Both the position numbers and the translations under genes were made by a program. This document shows, in pieces, positions 13,342-24,393 of a stretch of DNA of 64,000 bases (its first letter is position 1; every line of letters begins with the position of its first letter). The notes under the pieces were generated by a model, which saw only the letters and a list, made by a program, of their open reading frames with translations, did not search any database and was not told where the DNA came from. Source of the stretch: Citrus sinensis (lineage: Eukaryota; Streptophyta; Magnoliopsida; Sapindales; Rutaceae); the NCBI RefSeq assembly GCF_022201045.2, contig NC_068556.1, forward strand, positions 4,194,001 through 4,258,000, read 5' to 3'.

Positions 13342-14267
13342 GGATGAGGATATGAGAAGAGAGATTCCTTCGAAGTCATCCACTCATCTAAAAACAAAAC
13401 AAAACCAAAAGGGTAACAGGGCTTCTTGTTCTGACGTTGCACTTTCTGTCTTTTCCTTTGTTCTCTTCCCAGTACGTCTTTTATTAAAAAAAATAATTAT
13501 TCTGTACTTAATTTGCTTTTTCAAATTATTTTTCTACAGTTTTTAACGCTCTCTGCTGGTAAATAAATTCATGTTTTAGAACATTACACACCAACCTCAT
13601 TAAAAAATAAAAAAATAAAAAAATAATAAAAAAAATTATGGATGTAAAGAGGCCGAGTAATTACAGACTTTTTAACAGAGTTGAAAAAGCAAAATCTCTT
13701 TGCTCTCTGTGCACTTACACCACACGAGCATGATTGGTTCAGTGATTGAATTACAGCAGACATGCTCATCGAAAACAGTTCTCTATTATTCTGTTCTTTT
13801 TACAGTTGTTTAATCCATTAAAGTATCGTTATATACACACACACACACATAGAACAATCAACTTACTTCATTAGAGAAATCTAAATCATCACCTTTCTTT
13901 CTTTTTATGATTTTCAAAATTAATTAAAAAAGTGAAGCATATAGAAAAGGTATATATAGGTGGTAGGTCGGTCCCCGGTGCTGCCCAACCCATCATCACT
14001 TGTTTTATATGCATACTGAGAGAGAAAGAAAGAGAGAGAGAGAGAAATTCGTCAAAGCTATATCATTCGATCCACGAGTAGTTGAATAATTTCTTGACGA
14101 TCAGTTCAAAGTAAATGATATTAATTTTATGTTAATTTTTACTATTGAAGAAGAGAAATGAACGTACAATCATTGGCTGCTTGAATTTTTTAGATTTTAG
14201 GTAATTCTTTCAGGAAGCACGAAATTAAATTTGGGGTTGAGAAATCTAGCCGGCTTCTTATCGTCAC

Positions 14268-14477
14268 TTTTTTTTTTTTTGGTTTTGGCCACGAGGTATC
14301 TTGGGGAGGGCCCCAACTGTGGGAGGCACTTTTAAGTTCGTACCACAACTCAGATTATAAGTCCCCGCTCGAACCGAGAGGCACAAGTGGCGACTTCCCT
14401 GCGACTCGAACTGGGAAGCAAACTCAGTCAAGATACTTAAGGGAACTCCATTACCAGTGGAGCCAACACTTTATTGG
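14268..14477 (-). mobile_element. tRNA-like SINE, copy 1, with 17-bp target duplication
   Basis: The element lies in minus orientation: on the plus strand it opens with a T-tract (the poly(A) tail) and closes with its 5' head. The minus strand carries AGTTCGAGTCGCAGG, a good RNA polymerase III B box, with an A-box-like TGGCTTCACTGG-type sequence upstream near the head. The direct repeat TTCTTATCGTCACTTTT flanks it at 14255-14271 and 14478-14494. A second copy at 29151-29365 is similar along its length. Poly(A), B box and long variable-length duplication together define a LINE-mobilised SINE. Confidence 0.85.
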
Positions 14478-14982
14478 TTCTTATCGTCACTTTTAATAAA
14501 CTCGTCACCAGTCAATAATTTGTCAGGGCGCTATTTCGAAAGAAGAAAGAATGTTGAAAGTTATTTAACTAACTCTGTGAGAATTGGAAGTGAAATATGG
14601 GGTTTTTTTTTTCTTTTTTCTTTTTTCCTTAACAGTTGTTGGGATCTTTTCGTAATTCTGGACATTTAAATCACTTCTTTTTTTATTATTAATAAAATCA
14701 GCTAGTTAATTAGCTTATAAATTTATTAAAAAGAAAACAGAAAAAACTGCGATTAATTAGTAATCCAGTTTTTCCGATTGTTTGCAGGAGATTAAGAAGC
14801 ATGTCATTTAAAGTATTTCAAGAGTTAGGACTATTTGTTTATCTTTGATAAAGCATCTTAATATATAGTGATATGGCAAATTATTTTTCAACTAGTTTTC
14901 CAACAAGTTAGAAAACTAATCTTCATCTGAATATGGTCAGACCAAATTTGGAAAACAAGTTGGACCCCCCACCGCACACATA

Positions 14983-15222
14983 AAGCTCTGTTTAAAATTG
15001 AGGTTGGGTAATTATAATTTAAAAAAGATAGTACTAAAGTATTGTATTTTAAAAGCCAAGTTGATTTGATAAAATATATTATATCTTTACTAATTTTATT
15101 AAAATTATTATTTAAAAATTATATTTACTACATATTAGTAAATTTTATTTTATCATTACAAATTTTTTCAATAACAATTGTAGTTTTAAATTATGACACC
15201 TCAATACTAAATAGGGGCTAAG
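14983..15222. mobile_element. MITE of the TTGAGGTTG-end family, copy A
   Basis: Begins near CTCTGTTTAAAATTGAGGTTG and ends near CACCTCAATACTAAATAG, giving inverted ends around a very A/T-rich core of about 200 bases. Similar ends and core occur at 47673-47935 and 49868-50078. No coding content. Confidence 0.55.
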
Positions 15223-18049
15223 TAATACTAAATTAATGCTACAAATAATGAGACTTGGAGATACACTGTCTTTATGCTTGTTCAATGTTTTCAGTAGGTT
15301 TTGTCTTCATTCTACCAAAAGGGATGTAATGATAAATGTCATGTTCAAAATTCAATTACTCTGTCCCTTGATATTATACATTACATTTTTATATCTTAAC
15401 TAACAGAGTTTTGTTTGCACCCATTATATGCTCACAGCTCATCATTCCCTTACTTTTAATTATTTTATTATTATGAAGGACAAGAGTCCATGTGTTTTTT
15501 TATCAGCTTAGAACAAATTAAATAATCAATGAAAAAGGGCTGAATTATTATGGTTGCTGTTGCCAAAGATTTGCTCCATGATTTTCCTGTGGATTTGATT
15601 AACAAAATAATTGAGATCATCATGTGTCACATTTTCATTATTGTTTGCTTGAGCTTTGGTAGGAGCTAGGAACACCGAACACTACTTTAAAGATACATGG
15701 CCATGGGCCCGTGGGCTGTGGCCGTAGACATTGTTTAAAACCAACCCAGATGACTATTTTATGGGGGGATGAATATGTGTGCCAAATTAATATTAAAAAT
15801 TAATTGATGATTTGAGAGTTAACGTAAGTTTATATAGTTATATTTTATCACTTAAGAAATTAATTAAGTCATCGTGTGTTGGACATTTGGGCAAGTAATA
15901 ACTTGTTTCCTAACTTTCGACGAGAGTAATTAGTATGTTGTTCATCTAATTTTGTCAAATTCTCTTATCTAGGGGGCTTAAATTTCCTTTGTCACAAAAT
16001 CTAGGAAATTGGCAGGTCTGGGTATTGTAATCACAGCTCCAATGGTGAAGCCACTCATGGATGTCGAATTAATTTTCTCAAGCTGAAGCCATAAGATCTG
16101 ATGCACAAGTTAATTATATTCGAGATTTTAGAATATTGCTTCATTTTAATCGTTGAATCAGATAGATTCCAAATGGGTGATGATGATTAAATGCTTATTC
16201 AGGATTATGGGGTCCCCAGATTATGATTGATAACCACTTATTTTTAACAGTGAATTTGGATCTAAAAGAACAATTAACCAACTATGTTTGATAAAAATAA
16301 TCATTTATTTAAGAACCTACCGCAATCCCAATTCCCAAACATGCAATAGATAACACAGTAACCAAATTTATTTTCACGGCTACATGACAACGTCACAATT
16401 CAACGTTAGATACGTTTCCTAGATTTTGTGACATAGCTGCTAATGCCCAGATTAGCCAATTATAAGTTAGCAATCCATTACACGGATTGTGCAAATTTGT
16501 GCCACAATCCAGATCCTAATGATAGGTTTGGTTGTTAAAGTCTCAATCCGGAACGTCCCTAAACTAATTGAAAATTCCATAAAATATATGGGTTGTTTGC
16601 GGATTGGGTTGGGTTGAAAATTTTTAATTCAATTCAACCAGTATATTTTACCATAGAAGTTGAAAAATGTCCCTAAACTAATTAGTATTTACTATATTGT
16701 AATAATATATACTAATTATTATGGTAAATAGTCTAGTCACTTACAATATTGTACCTTTAGATTTTTACACATTTACTTTTATCGAAAATATTAAAATAGA
16801 TATTTGTTGATCTTTGAATTATTTTGTCCTTTTATAATGCTTATACATTGTTGTTTAGAGTAAAATTTATCTTTATTCTTTACTAAATACACTCAGCCCC
16901 TGCAACTACAGTTTTTCAATTTGCTATAAGTATTATAGTTACGTTTAATTGAATGAGTGTCAAGGGTAATTATACTTATTTATTTATATTAAAAAGTAGT
17001 TAATGGTAATTGCCATTGCGAGTGTTTTTGTACTATAAAATTTTATAAAAGTATGAGTATTCACGTGAATACTCCCATTCTTTTAATAATCTTTTGTCAT
17101 GCATGCATTATTTAAACTTTTAATTATCTATACAATTATATCCTATAGCTACTTACCATAATTTTTTAAATAGTCATCATAAAAATCATATTGACATCAA
17201 TCAATCTATTCGTTTAAATTTTCATCTTATTGAGATTTGATAGCTATTGCTTCCCCCACCCCACACATTCATTTTCGGTGAGATGTTTGGGATCAAGCTA
17301 TTTAAGAATGATGATGATGATTGATCTTTTCAATTTATTTCACTAGCTCCGACTTCTCATATAATCCCTAATTTACCTTGATTATCAGTTTTATCCTTAG
17401 CCAACACTATAACACTCAAACTTTAGTCATAAATAAGGCTTTGGTTTGAGCTTTGTATTATAGCAAAAACGAAGAAAAGTACTTGCTTTGTCTTCATTTT
17501 ATAATAGAAATTTCACTACGCTTCCCAGGTTGTGTTGTACTCACTATAACGAACAATATCTCAAAATTCTCTTAAATGTTGAAAACTTTCTTGTGTTTGG
17601 AACAGAAATTTCACTAGGCCACTATCGCAGGAATATGCTTTTTCTCGATTGAAATAAAGTTGGGGTTGATTGAAATTTTGGACTTAGCAGTCTTCGATCT
17701 GTCTGATTCTATTATGAGATTTGGAGAGTAAAGTCCAAAAGCATATTCAGACATTAATATGGCCCTAAATATAGCCTAAATAAACTCATGCTACAACTTT
17801 GATTATGGCTATTATTTTGTTAAGTAACAGATTTAGACTAAACAATAATGATACTTGTTGTGAATTGTGATGTGGGAGTGGAATATACTAATGAATAATA
17901 GAGAATCAGTATTTGAATAATGGAGAATCAGTAGTTTAATATTAATTTTCAAGGATTGTTATAGCGATAAAGGTAAAATTAGGAAAAATGTGAGAAAATT
18001 GAATATTTTTGAAAAATGAATATGAAAATATGTTTGGAAACAATTTTAG

Positions 18050-18460
18050 GAAATGTTTCTTGAAATGAATTTGGAAATGTTTTTTGAAAGAATTTTGAAA
18101 ATATTTTCTCATAAATATTTTTGGAAGAACATTGAAAATATTTTCTCAAAAATGTTTTTGGTAGAACATTGAAAATGTTTTCTCATAAATTGTTTTTGGC
18201 AGAATAAAAAAAATGTTTTCTTGGAATTTGTTCTTTGGGAATATTTTCAAAAATGACGAAGCTTACTATTTATAGGCTTCATTTCCTCATTTCTATTAAT
18301 TTTAATGCATGCTTAACATTAATTCTATTGGATGTTTTTACATTGAATATCAATGCATTCTTAATATTAATTATAATGCATGCTCTTACATTAAATATCA
18401 ATGCGTGCTTAACATCAATTATAATGCATTTACATTAAATATCAATGCATGTTTGTCCAT
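18050..18460. repeat. Two adjoining A/T-rich minisatellites
   Basis: From about 18050 to 18225 a unit of about 38 bases containing GAAAATATTTTCTCA recurs three to four times with drift. From about 18300 to 18460 a second unit of 44-48 bases, containing ACATTAAATATCAATGC, recurs three times (18340, 18388, 18432). Open frames across the second array are a product of the repeat, not a protein gene. Confidence 0.75.
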
Positions 18461-18657
18461 ACATCTAATCCGTATGCAGTGTACATTGTCAACCATGTGC
18501 ATTCAATCGTGATATATACTCACCAAAGTGAGTCTCTTTAGCCAATAATTAACTACTAGCTCCTTCGTTTTTAATCTAAAACAAAAAAAAAAACCCCGAT
18601 ACATGTGCATCAAACTGTAAGTATGCGATTTAGGATTTAGTGTTCTAAACTAAGTTT

Positions 18658-18685
18658 CTTATTATTATTATTATTATTATTATTT
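18658..18685. repeat. TTA microsatellite
   Basis: About nine TTA units. Confidence 0.85.
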
Positions 18686-20736
18686 TATAATAATTGGTTA
18701 TCCACTAACTCGTTTCACAAGGTATTCCCTTATGGGTTAAGGTTCCTCAAGTGGGGTTAACTAAGGGTTTAATGTGAATTGGGAAATAAAGGATAATAAG
18801 GTAATCCAAACAGTTAAATATCACCACTCCTATATTTTATTAGTTTGTGGACCCAATAATCATTAATCGCAATGTTGAGATTACAATTTTTTTTTTTCAT
18901 ATCTTACGGTTATATCATATCTTATGGTAAAAAAAAAACTTTTTTTTTTTTAATGAAAATGATAAACACTTTATATGCATACGCAACTTTTTTTTTTTTA
19001 GTTGTAATTAAGCTAGTCAACAAGGGCTTGCTTTCATGGGAAGAGTTTAACGGTTGAAATTTTGGATTACAATGGAGAAGGGGAGGGGAATACCTTATTT
19101 ATATTTTCATACCCTCTCCATCCAGTTCAAAATTGCTTAAGGAGAGAGAATGAGAATCTTTGAATAATTAAAGGTTCCTCAGGATACCCAATTTCCACAT
19201 AATTGATACTTTTATTGTTGAAACTTGACATTATCATATTAAGTAAAAATATAAAATCATATTCCCAACACAAAAAACATCAAAATAAATTAAAGTAATT
19301 AAAATCATTTCCATCTAACTAAATCAATGTTATCAAAATTACAAGATAGTGTATGAAATTAAGCAAAAGTAGAGTTTCAAGGTTGAACACATCTATAAAA
19401 GTCATATGGTATATGAATCATCAACAAAATTATCATTGTCAATCTTTAAGTGTTTGTATTGGCTTTTATTTATAATTTTTCTTTTATAAATATTATGGTA
19501 CTTGTTATTTACATCTACATTGTTACAATTTAAATGGTAAATATGTTTATTAAAAATTTTAGAAGAAATAAAATAAAAATTACAAGTTAAAAATAAAAAT
19601 GGGGGTTTTACCAAATCTCCTTCCCATTTGAGATACTGGATATTAAATTATATTTGTCCCTTCCAAATAAGAAATCAAGTATAAAAATGTCCTTGTACCC
19701 TCTTAAAATGAGAGAAATTCCTCATGGCCCATTCCCGTTGGGCCATATATAGTTGAAATACTGATTACTTTATTTACAATGAATAATAATGAGATAATTT
19801 TGTTCTCATTTTTTTTTCCTTTCACAGCAGACTCATCAAATTTTTAAGTCTCTACATATCAAGAAGCAACTCGGATACTGAATCCATCGAATAGAAACTG
19901 TATGGGCTCATATGTTTTCTGTTAAATCTTTGTAAAATCAGTAACTAAAATTGAGAAAATTTTATGTTTCAGTAAAACTAGCCTTGCAACTAAAACTGTG
20001 TACCTAACGTTGTTTTTTACTTCACAAGATACAAAATTTGCGACGGTGAACCGGAAATTCAATTTCCTTTTGGGAATTATGTAAATAAAAAAAAAGCTAT
20101 TAATGGTAAGAATGTATGTTTACAAGTTTGATTTCTAGGACATGGTGTGCCAGGAAATATATATATATATATAAAGGTAGTGGTTATGATAAAGTTACTT
20201 CACCATAGAGCACTGCTTAATAACTATATTATTAGAGGATCAAAATGATAAATAATAAAAACCGATTGTGTGGATATTAAGCACGGTGGAGGAACTCCAC
20301 CATAGCAGGACCCATAAAAAAAATAATGAATTCTTCACCACGTTTGGTTGGCAATTGGGAGGTTTCTTTACTTGGCAAGAGAGGGTTAAGCCCATGTTAA
20401 ACAACGACAAATGGGGACTTAGAAACGACGCTTGGCATATCACGAGGCACCCACCTGCCGCTTGACAGTATTTTAGTGCAAATCTACTGCCAATACGATT
20501 CATTTTTAACCAAACAAATTAATATAAAATTTGATAACTCAGCTGCTTCTTCAGTTGACTTGAGTTGGAGCATCGATCAGTTGGCTAATCAGTACACTTT
20601 TGCGCTAGTTGGCACCTATACAGATCCTCCAAAATGACAAGATTCTTTTTTACTTGCAGTTTTTCTTGTATAAGCTACTGACCAAGAGTTGTATACTGGT
20701 CAATGATCGCTCCACAGAGGCCCACTTCGGTTTCTC

Positions 20737-23141
20737 ATGGCATTCCTTGTAAGCAACACGATGACATCTCCAGCTTTAATGGTTTTGTTATGTTGTTTTC
20801 TGCTAATTGCCAACGGAGCACATCAATCCGAAGCTTGTTACGGGACAAATCAGAAGTTGCAGTCTCTCCAGGTTTCGGCTCCAGCAAACCAGCCTTACTT
20901 AACTTCTTATCACTTCCGGCCACCCCAAAATTGGATCAATGGTAATGAATCTTTAGTGATTTATTTTATTTCCCTCTTAATCATCCTCATTTTCTTATTC
21001 TGTCTTCGTTACTAATCCAATTTTTATTTATGATGGTCGTGGTGGAATGTGCAAATTGGTGGCTTGACCGTGCAGATCCTAATGGTAAGTTTATGCATTA
21101 CATTTACTCCTACACGTGACCCTTTTATTCCATACATCCAATAAGCTCATGCTTTTTTTGGATCAAATTCAGGGCCAATGTATTACAAGGGAGTTTATCA
21201 TTTGTTCTATCAGTACAATCCACTGGGACCCCTGTTTGGTGATAAAATGATATGGGCACATTCTGTATCATATGATCTCATCAATTGGATTCATCTCAGT
21301 CATGCTCTTTGTCCATCGGGCCCATACGACATCAACAGTTGCTGGTCTGGTTCTGTTACAATCCTTCCAGGGGATAAGCCTTTCATCCTCTACACTGGAA
21401 TTGATGCTAGTGGTCAACAAGTTCAGAACTTAGCAATGCCCGAGAATCTATCTGATCCATTACTCAAAGATTGGGTCAAATTTTCTGGGAATCCCGTGAT
21501 GACTCCACCAAATGGTGTTAAGGATGACATGTTTAGAGACCCTACAACTGCATGGCAAGCCCCTGATGGAAGATGGAGAGTGCTTGTTGGAGGTCAGATT
21601 GATAATGAAGGAATGGCATTTGTCTATTGGAGTTGGGATTTCATTCACTGGACCAAATTGGACCACCCTCTTTATTCAGTGCAAGAGACTGGGATGTGGG
21701 AGTGTCCGGATATTTTTCCTGTGTCTATTAATGGCACAATTGGGGTTGACACTTCGGTTCTGAATCCGGGTGTGAAGCATGTGTTAAAGACAAGTTTATT
21801 TTCCGATAAACATGATTACTATGTCCTAGGAACTTATGATCCTCAAATGGATATATTTTCTCCCGACACTGACTTCCATGGAAACAGTAACGATTTGAGG
21901 TACGATTATGGGAAGTTTTATGCTTCCAAAACATTCTTTGACAGTGCCAAGAACAGAAGGGTATTGTGGGCTTGGGCAAATGAGTCTGATAGTACACAAG
22001 ATGATATAGACAAAGGATGGTCTGGCGTCCAGGTAATTTAAGTTAAACTTGAAATATAATTTACAGTTTTTATAGCGAGGTGACTCGAAAATTTATAAGA
22101 GCTATTAAGCTACTAGTTCAAAGCTTGATGAACATTAATGGTATCTGTACTCTGCTGTGCAGACGGTTCCCAGAGCTATTTGGCTTGATAAAAGTGGAAA
22201 ACAATTAGTCCAGTGGCCCGTTGAAGAAATTGAAACACTACGAGGCAAGCAAGTCAGTATCCATGATAAGGAACTTGGAAGTGGGTCCATAGTTGAAGTT
22301 TCAGGCATCACTGCTTCACAGGTAAACAGCTTTCACTGCATTTTGTTATACATATCTCCTATTTACGCTTCTGTGATTGCTTAACCAACCAAAAGTGTTT
22401 TAGCATTTTCATGATATTTTTACTCTGTAAAGGTTGATGTTGAAATTGATTTTGAATTGCCTGAATTGGAAGAGGCTGAGCTCTTTGACCCTGCTTGGGT
22501 TGATCCACAACAACTATGCAATGATAAAAATGCATCAATCCAAGGCAGATTCGGACCTTTCGGTTTGCTAATTTTGGCCACAGAGGACTTGACTGAAAAA
22601 ACGGCAATTTTCTTCCGAATTTTCAAGGGCCAAAACAAATATGTAGTACTCATGTGCAGTGATCATAGCAGGTCCATTTCTTATCTTAAATGCGACAAGC
22701 CATTGTTTTATATCATTTTTATGTAATTTGAGCTTGATGTTCAAAACTTTACACATACTGCTGACAGGTCTTCTCTAAAGGAAGATCTTGATAAAACCAC
22801 ATATGGAGCTTTTGTAGATATTGATCCTCACCATGGAAAAGTTTCATTAAGGAGTTTGGTATGTTTACTAAACTGATCACATGTTCTCCTGGTTCGTCTT
22901 CTCTCTGGCTCTAATGTAATTGGCTTTTTAACTATTGCAGGTAGACCACTCCATTGTTGAGAGTTTCGCAGCAAGAGGAAAAACTTGTATCACAACAAGA
23001 GTTTATCCAAAGGTAGCTGTTGAAAATGAAGCCCACCTTTTTGCATTTAATAATGGCACTCAGAGTGTTGTTATATCAAGTTTGAATGCCTGGAACATGA
23101 ATCAAGCCCGCCTCAGTGAAGAAGAAAGTTTTAAATTATAG
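20737..23141 (+). CDS. GH32 beta-fructofuranosidase: cell-wall invertase or fructan exohydrolase-like
   Basis: Seven exons: 20737-20941, 21076-21084, 21173-22032, 22163-22321, 22433-22671, 22768-22858 and 22941-23141, 1764 nt, 587 aa. Exon 2 is the 9-nt mini-exon typical of plant invertases; it supplies the DPN of WINDPNG. A signal peptide is visible (hydrophobic stretch around residues 15-27); Met9 is another possible start. The three catalytic acids of GH32 are present: Asp69 (WINDPNG nucleophile), Asp194 (RDP) and Glu248 (WECPD acid/base). Pro in WECPD marks the cell-wall/exohydrolase group rather than vacuolar invertases, which have Val. The C-terminal beta-sandwich runs from about residue 385 to the end. 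The expected job is extracellular cleavage of terminal fructose from sucrose or fructan. The Asp that I recall as invertase-specific (Asp239 of AtcwINV1) aligns with Phe281, three residues before Lys284, so the substrate may not be sucrose. Confidence 0.92.
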
Positions 23142-24393
23142 CAGATATATATGTCCATTAGTAAGTGGACAACTTTCGGCATTGTTGCAAATAAAATTCA
23201 CACTTGTAGCCAGAGAAATTGGCAGAGTCTTCAGAGATTCTTTGTTGGATGTCATTGGTGTTGCTTTCTCAGAGTAAACAGATAAATAAATCATTTGATA
23301 ATTGTATGCTAATGCACTTCATACACCCTGAGGAAGCAAGATGATCAAGAGGTGGTTTCAATTTCAATTACCTTAGACACTTGATTACTTTTGGAAGGGC
23401 GCTCGTTATGAGTATTTAATTAACATAGAGCTATTAACCAGAAATTAAACATCTAATGGAGACATCTGGCATAAGGATACATGCTTTGTGCTGCCAGGGT
23501 ACTAATCCAACTAACAAAGCTCTATTTTTGCTATGATTCCTTGGTTTATTAGGACTAAAGTTGTATTTTGAATGCGCACCAAACTGGGAAGCACTTATTT
23601 TATTAGCCTCTACTTTGATGAAGCTTGTAAGGCAATCTCGGAACTTGTAAATTCCGTCAAAGCACTTGTATTTGTTTCTGCAAAGAATATTACTTAAAAA
23701 GTGCTTGAAAGCGATAAAGGTTCTGTTATAAAGATATCTAAAATTGGGTTGAATCCATTTATGTGTTCATACCAATAGCTCACAATGTAAATGAATGGTG
23801 TACGTGAAGTCGTAATTGCAAGTAATTGGATTATTGCAACAAAAGCAAGCACATATACTCTATTTCTCAGATTTTGTCCTTTGTTCCTTCGCGGATTGGG
23901 CCATTTAAAAGCCCAGGGAACCAGTCGAAGCTCCTCTTTACAAATTATAACAGTAAAATAAATAAATAAATTCTAATTCCCGAAGATCACACGTGGCATA
24001 AAACCAAAGGATAGAAGAAAGATGAATATTAAAAGTAAATGCAAAAATACACGTCAGCTAAGTATCGGATTGGATCATGAACAATTCTGGAAGGGAACGG
24101 CGTTCATCGAACTCCGTTATTTTTCTTCAAACAGGCCATTGAGATACAAGAAAAAGAAACTGAATGAAATTACCAATCGCAAGAGAAGAGTCAATCCCAA
24201 AATCAAGCACACATATTTTTTTTTATATTATTATTAAATTCAGATTTTTTACATTTTTGGTGCACCAATAACCAACAGTATGTTCCCAAATATTAATTAG
24301 TGCGGTAGTCTAATTAATAACTATAAAGCAGAACCCAATTGCTGTTTTTGTTCTTAACTGGCACAACGAGAGAAAATATTTTTTATTCAGAGA
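23142..24393. other. Invertase 3' flank and PM-ANT1-type promoter
   Basis: Contains the invertase 3' UTR and, nearer 24394, the promoter of the carrier gene. A TATA-like CTATAAAG lies near 24319, about 70 bases before the carrier's start codon. No further gene or transposon seen. Confidence 0.5.

Larger units (their letters stand above)
12909..20736. other. Intergenic region between IDD and invertase genes
   Basis: About 7.8 kb with no convincing gene. It holds the IDD promoter and 5' leader with a GA microsatellite, a SINE (14268-14477), a MITE of the TTGAGGTTG family (14983-15222), two A/T-rich minisatellites (18050-18460), a TTA repeat (18658-18685) and many short A/T runs. Open frames here are short and rich in Phe, Ile, Asn and Lys, as expected from A/T-rich non-coding DNA. 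A TA run near 20157-20173 sits upstream of the invertase gene. Confidence 0.6.

Noticed and set aside
14268..14477. Possible tRNA gene because of the TTCGAGTC B box
   Set aside because: No cloverleaf can be made; poly(A) and flanking direct repeats show a SINE.
18235..18512. Two overlapping 67-codon frames
   Set aside because: Produced by an A/T-rich minisatellite; Ile/Asn repeats follow the DNA unit.
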